This document shows, one piece after another, positions 32,216 to 40,841 of a DNA stretch of 51,080 bases. Numbering within the stretch: the first letter of the stretch is position 1; each line of letters opens with the position of its first letter. The stretch is taken from positions 1 through 51,080 of IMG/VR virus record IMGVR_UViG_3300028844_002676; one strand, given 5' to 3'. The translations under genes were made by a program, and so were the position numbers. The DNA is from a virus. Under the pieces are notes generated by a model. The model worked only from the letters and a program-made list of their open reading frames with translations. It made no database searches and was not told the DNA's origin.

Positions 32216-33328
32216 ATGGCAAAACCATTTGACGTAAGTAAATTTAGAAAGACCATTACCAAGTCTATTGCTGGATTGAGTATTGGCTTCCATGATCCTA
32301 CAGATTGGGTCAGCACAGGTAACTATGCACTAAACTATTTAATATCTGGAGACTTCACTAAAGGTGTTCCGTTAGGTAAAGTTACTGTGTTTGCAGGTGA
32401 ATCAGGAGCAGGTAAATCTTATATCTGTGCAGGTAACATTGTAAAGGCCGCACAAGATCAAGGCATATTTGTAGTGTTAATTGATTCAGAAAACGCATTA
32501 GACGAACCTTGGTTAAAAGCATTAGAAGTAGATACTAGTCCAGAGAAACTGTTGAAGTTAAACATGGCCATGATTGATGATGTAGCAAAAACAATCAACG
32601 ACTTTATGGCAGATTATCGTACAATGGAAGGTGAAGAAAACAAACCCAAAGTGATGTTTGTAATTGATTCATTGGGCATGTTGTTGACGCCAACAGATGT
32701 TGCACAGTTTGAAAAAGGTGATTTAAAAGGTGACTTAGGTAGAAAGCCAAAGGCATTGACAGCATTGGTTAGAAACTGCGTGAACATGTTTGGGTCACAT
32801 AACGTGGGTTTAGTGTGTACTAATCACACTTATGCTTCACAGGATATGTTTGATCCTGATGATAAAATATCAGGCGGACAAGGCTTTATATACGCATCTA
32901 GCATAGTGGTTGCAATGAGAAAGTTAAAGTTAAAAGAAGATGAAGCAGGTAACAAAATATCAGAAGTCAAAGGTATTAGAGCGGCTTGTAAAGTCATGAA
33001 GACCAGATTCAACAAACCATTTGAATCTGTGCAAGTCAAGATACCATATGAAACAGGTATGTCACCTTATTCAGGATTAGTAGACATGGCAGAGAAAGCC
33101 AACATACTGGTCAAAGATGGCAACAGATTGAGATTTGGTGAAGGTGCTAATGAAATCAAGCAATTCAGAAAAGCATGGGAACTAAACACAGATGGTTGTT
33201 TGGACAAAGTAATGGCCAACATTGCATCAGTTAAAGATGCTATGCCTGAAGAAACTGATGCTGAAATTGATATGGCAGTAGAAATAGAGGAGCCTGTAGT
33301 TGACAAAAAAGTTCAACCCAAAAAATAA
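32216..33328 (+). CDS. uvsX: RecA-like recombinase UvsX
   Basis: 370 residues (T4 UvsX 391). Catalyses strand invasion for recombination-dependent replication. Walker A GESGAGKSY (residues 61-69) lies after GDFTKGVPLGKVTVFA, Walker B is VMFVIDSLGML (Asp151), and loop regions follow with CTNHTYASQDMFDPDDKISGG (read in two parts) that resemble the L1/L2 and QN regions of the phage branch. The acidic C-terminus (EETDAEIDMAVEIEEP) would bind gp32 or UvsY. The start has a GGAAAGAAGGA Shine-Dalgarno. The end overlaps an SDR gene by 29 bases. Confidence 0.95.
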   Translation: MAKPFDVSKFRKTITKSIAGLSIGFHDPTDWVSTGNYALNYLISGDFTKGVPLGKVTVFAGESGAGKSYICAGNIVKAAQDQGIFVVLIDSENALDEPWLKALEVDTSPEKLLKLNMAMIDDVAKTINDFMADYRTMEGEENKPKVMFVIDSLGMLLTPTDVAQFEKGDLKGDLGRKPKALTALVRNCVNMFGSHNVGLVCTNHTYASQDMFDPDDKISGGQGFIYASSIVVAMRKLKLKEDEAGNKISEVKGIRAACKVMKTRFNKPFESVQVKIPYETGMSPYSGLVDMAEKANILVKDGNRLRFGEGANEIKQFRKAWELNTDGCLDKVMANIASVKDAMPEETDAEIDMAVEIEEPVVDKKVQPKK

Positions 33329-34100
33329 AACTTGTGTAGTCACAGGCGGATCAGCAGGCATAGGTCAAGCATTGTGTGTAGAACTTGCTAATAGAGGAGC
33401 CAGTAATGTCATTAACATTGATATCAATCCTTCAACTATTGATAGTGATTATTACAATGTTGACGTAGGCAATCAGACAGAACTAATTAAAGCAATCAAT
33501 GATATTAAATCCAAGTACGGTGCTATTGATTTGTACTGTTCAAATGCTGGTGTGGCTTCCATGGACAATCATGAAGATGATTTATCCTTGTGGAAACATA
33601 TTATGGATGTTAATTTTTATCCTAGTGTGATAGCCATGCAGACATGTTTACCTGATATGATTAAAGCCAAACAGGGAAATTTTTTAATAACTAGTTCGGC
33701 CGCAGGATTGTTAACTATGCCTGGATCAGCCACATACACAGTGACCAAACATGCCGTTCGTGCTCTAGCAGAATGGATGGCCATGACATATACCACACAA
33801 GGAATTGGCACGCATGTATTGTGTCCACAAAAAGTTGATTCTCAAATGACTAATAACGATCATCCTTACCATATGAAACTAAACGAAGGTAATATACATG
33901 GCGAAAGCATGTCAGCCAGCGAAGTATCAACTATTGCTTTAGACACCATGGCACAAGGCAAATTTATGATTTCCACACACAAAGTACTACAAGAATATGT
34001 AGAGCACAAAGCCACAAATATTGAAGAGTGGATGCGAATCAATATTGGAGTGTATGATACTTATATTCATGAACTTTTTACCTCCAAAAAAGTTGACTAA
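33300..34100 (+). CDS. Short-chain dehydrogenase/reductase
   Basis: 266 residues with a TTG start inside the uvsX end (no ATG nearby). The NAD(P)-binding motif is VVTGGSAGIGQAL (T-G-x3-G-x-G), followed by DINPS after strand 2 (Asp suggesting NAD preference), CSNAGVAS, ITSSAAGLLTMPGSATYTVTKHAV with the catalytic Ser-Tyr-Lys, and LCPQKVDSQMT. Classical SDR length and architecture; substrate unknown. Its place between uvsX and the uvsY-like gene interrupts a recombination block, so it looks like a later insertion expressed by read-through. Could act in sugar or cofactor metabolism along with the adjacent glycan genes. Confidence 0.88.
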   Translation: MTKKFNPKNKTCVVTGGSAGIGQALCVELANRGASNVINIDINPSTIDSDYYNVDVGNQTELIKAINDIKSKYGAIDLYCSNAGVASMDNHEDDLSLWKHIMDVNFYPSVIAMQTCLPDMIKAKQGNFLITSSAAGLLTMPGSATYTVTKHAVRALAEWMAMTYTTQGIGTHVLCPQKVDSQMTNNDHPYHMKLNEGNIHGESMSASEVSTIALDTMAQGKFMISTHKVLQEYVEHKATNIEEWMRINIGVYDTYIHELFTSKKVD

Positions 34101-34122
34101 CTGCTAATTATACATATATAGT
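34093..34122 (+). promoter_or_regulatory. Possible sigma70-type promoter before 34146
   Basis: TTGACT, 18 bases, TATAGT. It starts in the last codons of the SDR gene and precedes a gene with an AAAGGA Shine-Dalgarno. Confidence 0.4.
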
Positions 34123-34145
34123 ATAGTAAAACATAAAGGATACAT

Positions 34146-34430
34146 ATGACAGAAGATTCTTATCAAATATATTTAATTGCTAAAGAACATCTGAATCCTA
34201 GTGACTATGAATCACTAGCACATCAGACCATAGACTATCTAATAGATCAAGGTGGATACGATTTAGCAGAAATCAAAGAGTCTCCTTTTTGGCAGGACGA
34301 AACATTTCAGTCAGTGTTGATTGAATACTCAGATGGCGAACTTGAAGATGATGATGACGGATTAGATCCATGGGGTGATGAAATTGATCCTTATGCTGAT
34401 CCAGATGATGAAGAACCAGAGGACTACTGA
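34146..34430 (+). CDS. Small acidic protein, conserved type, unknown
   Basis: 94 residues. A helical N-terminal half (SYQIYLIAKEHLNPSDYESL, then IDYLIDQGGYDLAEI) and a strongly acidic C-terminal half (DGELEDDDDGLDPWGDE and more), giving a net charge far below zero. Such acidic tails mimic DNA or bind basic partners. It is ahead of and overlapping the uvsY-like gene (TGATG), so a role in recombination control or in protecting gp32/UvsX partners is imaginable, though not shown. Own Shine-Dalgarno and promoter. I know related small proteins from marine T4-like phages but not their function. Confidence 0.55.
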   Translation: MTEDSYQIYLIAKEHLNPSDYESLAHQTIDYLIDQGGYDLAEIKESPFWQDETFQSVLIEYSDGELEDDDDGLDPWGDEIDPYADPDDEEPEDY

Positions 34431-34882
34431 TGTGGTATTCCAAAGTCACTAAAAACATTGCTGAAATACCCAACATGTTGTTGTATTATGAGAATGAGTT
34501 GATCACTGCTAAAAAAGAATGCACAGTGTTTGGCAACGTAGAAAAAAACATACGTGATCTTCCTGGTATCACAGAACATAGATTCAATCAATTACAAGAA
34601 GTAGAAGCCATACTAAATTATTTGAATCTACAACTAAGAAAAACTAGACGCAAACACTTTCAAAAGTATTTAGAAGCATATCAAAGAGCATTAACATCAC
34701 GTGATGCTGAAAAGTATGTGGACGGCGAAGATGAAGTCATTGACATGGAAACATTGATCAATGATGTAGCATTATTGCGTAACAAATGGTTGGGCATATT
34801 AAAAGGATTTGAATCCAAAAACTTCATGCTTGGACACATTGTGAGATTGCGTACATCAGGCATGGAAGACATCAGTGTATAA
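34430..34882 (+). CDS. uvsY: UvsY-like recombination mediator
   Basis: 150 residues, near T4 UvsY (137). UvsY loads UvsX onto gp32-covered DNA. The assignment rests on size, position beside uvsX and gp32, and layout: a helical N-terminal half with a basic block LRKTRRKHFQKYLEAYQRAL (T4-like K.RRE.Y..Y) and a C-terminal helix ending NKWLGILKGFESKNFMLGHI, then RLRTSGMEDISV, recalling the SRGFAIKHIQDMRAFE end of UvsY. No other recombination mediator is seen here. The stop overlaps the GTG start of the next gene by eight bases. Confidence 0.6.
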   Translation: MWYSKVTKNIAEIPNMLLYYENELITAKKECTVFGNVEKNIRDLPGITEHRFNQLQEVEAILNYLNLQLRKTRRKHFQKYLEAYQRALTSRDAEKYVDGEDEVIDMETLINDVALLRNKWLGILKGFESKNFMLGHIVRLRTSGMEDISV

Positions 34883-35642
34883 AAGATTTGCTACAGACCA
34901 AGAATCACACGCACATTCGTTGCAGTGTTTGACATACTTAGAACAATTTGGATCATTTATGGAATCTGTTGAAACTGTATTAGACATAGGGTGTAACACA
35001 GGCATGGATGCACATTGGTGGGCCACACGTACCATGCTGGATGATAGTGACAATAACATTCCGTTAAACATTCGTTGCACTGCCATAGATATTCAGAACA
35101 AATTTGATCGTAAACACAAACATGTGAACATTGAATTCAAAGAAATGGACTTTGAAAAACTTAAATTTAAAAATAATTCATTTGATGTGATATGGGCACA
35201 TGATGTATTACAGTATGCAATCAATCCATTAAGGACTATACGTGAATGGTGCAAGATAGCCAGAGACAATGCCATGTTATGTATAGCAGTACCTGAAACC
35301 ACAGATCTTGTACACAATAGAATACAAGCAGATCAATATCATAATGAATATTATCATTACACCTTGGTTAATCTAATACACATGCTGTCTGTGAACGGAT
35401 GGGATTGTAATGATGCATCATTCTATAAACGCAGAGGAGATCCTTGGTTATGGGCAGTGGTGTACAAAGCACCTAAATTTAAAAAATTAGATCATAGAAC
35501 AGCCACTTGGTTTGACATAGCAGAGCAAAATTTGTTGCCAAAATCTGTGATTGATTCTATGAATAACTATGGGTACGTGAGATTCCAAGATCTCAAACTG
35601 ATGTGGTTAGATAAAAATTGGCAGGACTTTAGTCACTACTAA
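34875..35642 (+). CDS. SAM-dependent methyltransferase (class I), second type
   Basis: 255 residues with a GTG start overlapping the uvsY-like end. Motif I is VLDIGCNTGMDAHWW (residues 37-51), motif II DIQNKFD, motif IV WAHDVLQYAINPLRT, and post-motif VPETTDL. The C-terminal half is longer than in minimal enzymes (YHYTLVNLIHMLSVNGWD and a WLWAVVYKA strand). This resembles methyltransferases of polysaccharide and glycan operons, and it heads the glycosyltransferase block. The stop TAA lies in the late core of the next gene. Target unknown. Confidence 0.85.
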   Translation: MYKRFATDQESHAHSLQCLTYLEQFGSFMESVETVLDIGCNTGMDAHWWATRTMLDDSDNNIPLNIRCTAIDIQNKFDRKHKHVNIEFKEMDFEKLKFKNNSFDVIWAHDVLQYAINPLRTIREWCKIARDNAMLCIAVPETTDLVHNRIQADQYHNEYYHYTLVNLIHMLSVNGWDCNDASFYKRRGDPWLWAVVYKAPKFKKLDHRTATWFDIAEQNLLPKSVIDSMNNYGYVRFQDLKLMWLDKNWQDFSHY

Positions 35643-35645
35643 ATA
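35638..35645 (+). promoter_or_regulatory. Late box with 5-base spacing to ATG (leaderless type), glycosyltransferase gene
   Basis: ACTAAATA, then CCTAC, then the ATG at 35651. No Shine-Dalgarno. Confidence 0.5.
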
Positions 35646-35650
35646 CCTAC

Positions 35651-37387
35651 ATGGGTATTCAACAAGTCATAGACGTATTCATTGGATACGATTCCAGAGA
35701 AGATATAGCCGCACAAGTTTGCAAGTACTCTTTGCAAAAACATGCTTCTATACCAGTGCGAGTGCATATGCTACGTCTACAACATTTAGAAGACGAAGGC
35801 ATACTGTGGCGTGAACGTGAAAAGAATGCCTCCACTCAATTTACATATTCAAGATTTTTAGTTCCTTCGTTAATGAACTTTCAGGGGTGGGCCGTATTTT
35901 GTGATTGTGATTTTTTATGGACTGGAGATATTGCAGATTTGTTGGCATTGCGTGATCGTACCAAAGGTGTGTTTGTAGTACCACATGAACGTTATGGATA
36001 CAAACCCAAAACTAATACAAAGATGGATGGCAAAGCACAAACTTTTTATCCTAAGAAAAATTGGTCATCATTGATGATGTTTAATTGCTCACACCCCAGA
36101 GTAAGAACCAATTTAACTAGAAAACATGTCAATCAAGAATCCATGCAGTATCTACATAGACTTAATTGGCTTAGAGATGATGATGTAGGATTTCTTACAC
36201 CCGAGTGGAACTGGTTGTCTGGATACTACGACGAAATAGACATGAAACCCAAAGCCATACATTACACAGATGGTGGTCCTTGGTTTGACGACAAAGACAT
36301 ACCCAAAGAAATGGGCATTGAATCTTGGCGTGATGTAGACTACGGCGATCTATGGATTGAGTATAGAAAAAATTATCAACAAGCAGACAAAGATCAAAAA
36401 CGTGAAATTAGAAATGTTGAACTGGGATCTTTGACATATTCAGATACATGGAACAAACATTACACTGATTTACAAAATGTACTGTTGGATCCATATAATG
36501 TATACAATGTAGGATCAAATATCAATAAGTTGATAAAAAGAATCAAAGATCATCAAAAGAACGCAACAGTAATAGGAGTATCAGATATGACAGAACTCAC
36601 AGAGTCAATGAAAAAGAAAGGATTCAAATGGGATAGGTTAGTAGATGCATTCGTCAAAGGTGCCAATGGTATTATATGCGACTGGGAAACTGTATTGAAA
36701 AATACCAAAGATACTAGACCTATTGCATTCAGAGGCATATCCAAAAGACACATACATGAATATTGTGTGGACAACAAAAGAGATTATTACTTTGTGGACA
36801 CAGGATACTTTGGCAATCAAGGTAAGAATAAACTATGGCACAGGATCACACTAAACGATCTACAATACTGTGGTAAGTTACGCAGTGTGTCATCAGACAG
36901 ATTTGACAAAGCATTTGGGTATACCAATAGATTTAAAACAGGTTCTAAAATATTGTTGTGCCCACCTTCAGACAAAGCCATGAAGTTTTACAAAGAAGAT
37001 TTAGACACATGGATGAAAAAAACATTGAGTGAAATTGCTGAACACACAGACAGAGAAGTTGTGGTGAGATTAAAAGCACCCAGAAAGCAAAGAGTGTATG
37101 TGAATACCATACAAGAAGCACTGAACGATGATATACATTGTTTGGTCACATACAATTCTATTGCGGCAGTTGAAGCATTAATGGAAGGCGTACCTGCTAT
37201 TGTGTTAGGACAAAATGCGGCTTCGTCATTGTGCTCAAACACATTGGACAAAATTGAGCATCCAAAAAAACCTTCTGAAGACGAAGTGTATTATTTGTTA
37301 TGTAATCTTGCATACTGTATGTACACACAACACGAAATATTAGACGGCAGAGCATGGCGTATGTTAGAGGAGTGGTATGCACAGTGA
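35651..37387 (+). CDS. Fused glycosyltransferase: GT8-like domain plus capsule-synthesis-like domain
   Basis: 578 residues in two parts. Residues 1-235 form a GT-A/GT8-like domain: FIGYDSREDIAAQVCKYSL at the start, YSRFLVPSLMNFQGWAVFCD, the FCDCDFLW DxD motif (Asp85, Asp87) and IHYTDGGPWF near the end. Residues 300-578 form a second domain with PIAFRGISKRHIHEY, KILLCPPSDK, EVVVRLKAPRK, LVTYNSIAAVEALMEGVPAIV and GRAWRMLEEW, the same pattern as the separate proteins at 37384 and 39161. That pattern recalls GT-B or capsule-type glycerophosphotransferase C-terminal lobes. It probably elongates a phage glycan. Overlaps the next gene by four bases. Confidence 0.72.
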   Translation: MGIQQVIDVFIGYDSREDIAAQVCKYSLQKHASIPVRVHMLRLQHLEDEGILWREREKNASTQFTYSRFLVPSLMNFQGWAVFCDCDFLWTGDIADLLALRDRTKGVFVVPHERYGYKPKTNTKMDGKAQTFYPKKNWSSLMMFNCSHPRVRTNLTRKHVNQESMQYLHRLNWLRDDDVGFLTPEWNWLSGYYDEIDMKPKAIHYTDGGPWFDDKDIPKEMGIESWRDVDYGDLWIEYRKNYQQADKDQKREIRNVELGSLTYSDTWNKHYTDLQNVLLDPYNVYNVGSNINKLIKRIKDHQKNATVIGVSDMTELTESMKKKGFKWDRLVDAFVKGANGIICDWETVLKNTKDTRPIAFRGISKRHIHEYCVDNKRDYYFVDTGYFGNQGKNKLWHRITLNDLQYCGKLRSVSSDRFDKAFGYTNRFKTGSKILLCPPSDKAMKFYKEDLDTWMKKTLSEIAEHTDREVVVRLKAPRKQRVYVNTIQEALNDDIHCLVTYNSIAAVEALMEGVPAIVLGQNAASSLCSNTLDKIEHPKKPSEDEVYYLLCNLAYCMYTQHEILDGRAWRMLEEWYAQ

Positions 37388-38316
37388 AGGTAGCAGTATA
37401 CCTATCTGGACTGCCTAAAAAGTCCAAAAACGAATTTAAGAAAATGATTCTAAATGCGTGGTGCACAGGTGTGCAACAATGTGGGGATCAAGTGATACAA
37501 GTAGAAGATAACCGCATTGTAGCCTGCGATTTAGCAGTTATACAAGGCTATGTACACGAGCACGGTAAACAAGCACCACACTTGCAAATTAGACGTAATG
37601 CTATTGTACATCAAAAGACTCAAGGCAAACATGCATTAATTATTGATTCTAATTTATATCAATTTTTAGATATCACAGACATCAACAAATATTTAAGATA
37701 TTCTATTAATGGTATATTTCCAAATGATGCTTGGTACTTTGAAAAAAATATGGATATGGGCAGATGGCATGTCATTAAAAAAGATTATGGATTTGAAGAA
37801 CGCAATTATTCCAACAAAGAAGATGGCCCAATATTGATATGTTTACAACGTAATGGCGGATGGTCTATGGGCGGTATACCTGCACAACAATGGATTACCA
37901 AAACCATTGCACACATACGTAGAACAACCACAAGACCAATTGTGGTTAGAGGACACCCTGGAGATAAGAAAACATTAGATCTATTACAAGTTAATATGTT
38001 TGCTCAAGTAACTAAACAAACCCCTGATGAAATACCATTGCGTAAACAACTAGCACGTTCATGGTGCACCGTCACATATAATTCATCACCAGGTGTGGCA
38101 TCTTTGTTGTACGGTACTCCGGTGTTTGTCACTGATCCTGTGCCTGCACATTCACAATGTTTTCCAATATGCAACACTGACTTGAACAAAATTGAATCAC
38201 CCAACGCATATGATCGTACAGATTGGTATCACAAATTAGCACAGTTTCATTGGACCACAGAAGAAGTGAGATCAGGACAAGCATGGAGATTCATGCGAGA
38301 TAGACTGCCTACTTAA
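37384..38316 (+). CDS. Glycan-synthesis-like protein (paralogous C-terminal lobe, copy 2)
   Basis: 310 residues from the GTG at 37384 in a GTGA overlap; a Shine-Dalgarno-like GAGGAG lies ten bases upstream, whereas the ATG at 37354 would read into the previous domain. Contains the repeated block set: ILICLQRNGGWSM, RPIVVRGHPGDKK, CTVTYNSSPGVASLLYGTPVFV and WTTEEVRSGQAWRFM. It corresponds to the second domain of the upstream fused protein and to the protein at 39161. Likely a nucleotide-sugar- or polymer-handling GT-B-type enzyme. Short convergent overlap with the minus-strand glycosyltransferase. Confidence 0.62.
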   Translation: MKVAVYLSGLPKKSKNEFKKMILNAWCTGVQQCGDQVIQVEDNRIVACDLAVIQGYVHEHGKQAPHLQIRRNAIVHQKTQGKHALIIDSNLYQFLDITDINKYLRYSINGIFPNDAWYFEKNMDMGRWHVIKKDYGFEERNYSNKEDGPILICLQRNGGWSMGGIPAQQWITKTIAHIRRTTTRPIVVRGHPGDKKTLDLLQVNMFAQVTKQTPDEIPLRKQLARSWCTVTYNSSPGVASLLYGTPVFVTDPVPAHSQCFPICNTDLNKIESPNAYDRTDWYHKLAQFHWTTEEVRSGQAWRFMRDRLPT

Positions 38317-39142
38317 CTATTCTTTTCCAATATTTGATATTTGAATTTAAATTTTGATTGCGTATGGTAACATCATCAGGCAATGAATGCCCTAAATCTT
38401 TGCGTCTAGTTCCTTTCATATGATCCATCACAGTGCCTAACTCAGAAGCAATAAATGGATGGCCTGGACCTTTGCCGGGTAAGTCTGGTGATAGGTTGTA
38501 AAACTTCACACCTTTGTCTTGATATTGTTTGCGTAACACATCAAACACAAATGAATCATGAAACTCTTTTAAAGTAAACACACCTTCATTCATATACAAG
38601 TCACGCCAATCACGCATGAAGTATTTGCATTGTGGATCACGTATATTGTATCCAACCCAGCCGCACTCTGAATGATACTTTACACGTCTGCCCAAGTAAC
38701 TGACAAAATTATCTTTAGGGCACACTGTGGCCAAAAACTCTTTGGTAACAGGAGCAAAAGTTTTAACATCAGCATCTAACCATATGACCCAATCTGCATC
38801 GATGGTTTCACAGGCATGTATGACAGCAAACACTTTGTTAGAAAAACGTACGGCATCCCATTTAAAGTTGTTAGCATCAAAGTTTAATCCTGTGTCTTTC
38901 ATTTGCATACCATTGGCCCAAGGTACATTACGAAACTTGTTTTTAAACTGCACAAGGTCCGTGCAACATTCGTGCAAATTTTTTATTATGATATTATTTT
39001 TTGTGGCTTTTGGAGAACAATCTTCTGCATAACAATGTAGTTCAACCTCATCAGGCCAGAACTGTTCAAATGTATCAATCATGTTTTGAGCATACTTGTC
39101 TAGGCCAGGCTTGTGAAATGTTGTTACCACTGCATATTTCAT
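38309..39142 (-). CDS. GT-A-fold glycosyltransferase-like protein on the minus strand
   Basis: 277 residues. MKYAVVTTFHKPGLDKYAQNM at the N-terminus and the DxD-bearing block ADWVIWLDADVKTFAPVT (residues 118-135) indicate a GT-A-fold transferase; SYLGRRVKYHSECGWVGY and VFDVLRKQYQDKG are conserved in marine phage members of this type. It lies opposite to its glycan neighbours, whose ends it overlaps by only eight bases, forming a one-gene inversion in the cluster. A short gap to the divergent gene at 39161 holds AT-rich promoter-like sequence. Sugar donor unknown. Confidence 0.7.
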   Translation of the reverse strand: MKYAVVTTFHKPGLDKYAQNMIDTFEQFWPDEVELHCYAEDCSPKATKNNIIIKNLHECCTDLVQFKNKFRNVPWANGMQMKDTGLNFDANNFKWDAVRFSNKVFAVIHACETIDADWVIWLDADVKTFAPVTKEFLATVCPKDNFVSYLGRRVKYHSECGWVGYNIRDPQCKYFMRDWRDLYMNEGVFTLKEFHDSFVFDVLRKQYQDKGVKFYNLSPDLPGKGPGHPFIASELGTVMDHMKGTRRKDLGHSLPDDVTIRNQNLNSNIKYWKRIVK

Positions 39143-39160
39143 ATAAGTAATTATGATAAA

Positions 39161-40078
39161 ATGACAACACTTGCATATTTCCCACGTTACACCGCATTGA
39201 ATTCCAAACCCGTACTGTCTGCATTTTTAGACTCTGCCAAACACAAATACACTGTCAAAGAAAACAACATGGATTGTGATGCGGCAGTGATATGGTCATG
39301 TTTATGGAAAGGTGCAATGGCACCCAATCAAGACATTTACAATCATTATAGATCACTGAACAAACCAGTGTTCATCATTGAAGTGGGTGCATTGAAACGC
39401 AACATCACATGGAAGATTGCTGTCAATCATATCACTGCTGACGGCATATATGGACACAAACAGAATGTAGATGCAGACAGGCCAAAAAAATTACAGTTGC
39501 CTGAACTACAATCCATGCAATCACATCACGATGCTAAAAAGATATTGATATGTATGCAACACACAGATTCAGAACAGATGTCCAAATTAAACTATGATCA
39601 AATGTCTTGGTTGAATGATACCATAGCAAACATACGCAAACATGAGCCTGAAAGAGATATTGTGATTAGGTCACATCCAAGATCAGCATTTCAAGGTTTA
39701 TCAGGGCAAGGTATTATCACAGAGAAGCCAAGATTTGTTGCAGGTACATATGATGATTTTGATCTGGACTTTCATGATACCAAAAAACTTAATTCATATT
39801 ATTCTGGATCAGCACATTCAGGTGAAGGTCCATGGTGGTGCATGATCAATTACAATTCAGCAGGGCCGGCCTTTTCAGCATTGATTGCCGGAGTACCTAT
39901 CATAGTTGATTCTACTTCATTGGCCCATGAACACTCAGCCACATTTGATAGATTATACAATCCATGGTTAGGTATTAGAGATACATGGTATCAACAAATA
40001 GCACACACAGAATACACAGTGGATGAAATACAACAAGGACGTTGGCTGGAGAGGTTACAATGGGCAATAAAACCATAG
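39161..40078 (+). CDS. Glycan-synthesis-like protein (paralogous lobe, copy 3)
   Basis: 305 residues from ATG 39161; an upstream ATG at 39113 would overlap the divergent gene and is rejected. Shows the same order of blocks as the proteins at 35651 (second half) and 37384: KKILICMQHTDSEQM, PERDIVIRSHPRSAF, WWCMINYNSAGPAFSALIAGVPIIVD and a terminal YTVDEIQQGRWLERLQW. No DxD motif, in keeping with a GT-B-type lobe. Overlaps the split glycosyltransferase start by 19 bases. The third copy in 5 kb points to local gene duplication. Confidence 0.62.
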   Translation: MTTLAYFPRYTALNSKPVLSAFLDSAKHKYTVKENNMDCDAAVIWSCLWKGAMAPNQDIYNHYRSLNKPVFIIEVGALKRNITWKIAVNHITADGIYGHKQNVDADRPKKLQLPELQSMQSHHDAKKILICMQHTDSEQMSKLNYDQMSWLNDTIANIRKHEPERDIVIRSHPRSAFQGLSGQGIITEKPRFVAGTYDDFDLDFHDTKKLNSYYSGSAHSGEGPWWCMINYNSAGPAFSALIAGVPIIVDSTSLAHEHSATFDRLYNPWLGIRDTWYQQIAHTEYTVDEIQQGRWLERLQWAIKP

Positions 40079-40793
40079 ATGTAGGATGTCTGATTCATGG
40101 TAATTATTATTCATGGGACTATGTAGACATACTGCACCAAAATATTCGCAATAATTTATCATGTGATATACGTTTCCATGTATGGACTGAACGAGATCGT
40201 GCAGTTCCACCACACATGATCAAACATGCGTTGATAGAACAATATCACGATGGTCCTAAAAAAGCATGGTGGTATAAAACACAGTTATTCAATGTCAATG
40301 AATATGCAGGGCCAATGTTGTATTTTGATTTAGATCTAATGATCATTGGTGATCTGAACTGGATGCGTAAATGATGCGTAAATTAGATCTAAAGCACTTT
40401 CATGCAGTCAAAGACTTCAAATGTTTATGGCGTAAACACAGACAAGCCATTAACTCATCTATTATGGCATTTGACAACAGACTGTATGAACATTTATGGG
40501 TTAAATTCAGAGACAACAAAGATCGCATCATGCATCAGTATCATGGAGATCAAGATTATTTGAATGATGAGATACAAGAAACCAGACGATATCTAGCAGA
40601 AAACAAAATAGAATCATATAGATGGCAGGTGTTACATGGCGGCATGGATTTTCGCACACGCACATACCCAAAACAACATGAATGTGATGTCAAAATAGGA
40701 GACGATACTGCTATTATAGTATTTCATGGAGAACCAAATCCACATGAGATCAGTAATAATAAACTAAAACCCTATTGGCGTTTGCATAAATAA
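40060..40793 (+). CDS. GT-A glycosyltransferase split in two frames by an 11-bp duplication
   Basis: The first part, 40060-40374 (104 residues), holds the N-terminal GT-A half with CLIHGNYYSWDYVDILHQN and the DxD motif YFDLDLMIIGDLNW (Asp90, Asp92). The second part, 40371-40793 (140 residues), continues the same fold with DLKHFHAVKDFKCLWRKHRQ, INSSIMAFDNRLY, HGDQDYLNDEI and IIVFHGEPNPHEI. Removing one copy of the tandem GATGCGTAAAT at 40362-40383 restores one frame, reading NWMRKLDLKHF. As it stands the two parts overlap by ATGA, so translation coupling could still yield two polypeptides. It is the last gene of the glycan block. Biological mutation or assembly error not decidable here. Confidence 0.72.
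40362..40383 (+). repeat. Perfect 11-bp tandem duplication inside a glycosyltransferase gene
   Basis: GATGCGTAAAT at 40362-40372 is repeated exactly at 40373-40383. The extra 11 bases shift the frame by two and create a TGA stop. Confidence 0.9.
40785..40792 (+). promoter_or_regulatory. T4-type late promoter box before 40842
   Basis: CATAAATA, 49 bases before the ATG. The leader contains the 12-base perfect palindrome AAATCGCGATTT (40808-40819) and an ACGGAG Shine-Dalgarno. Confidence 0.6.
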
Positions 40794-40841
40794 TGCTGTC
40801 GTAAGACAAATCGCGATTTAAATTACGGAGAAAATAACGAA

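Noticed and set aside
40808-40819. AAATCGCGATTT palindrome as an attachment site
   Set aside because: Only 12 bases, no integrase gene in the window, and it lies in an ordinary late leader.
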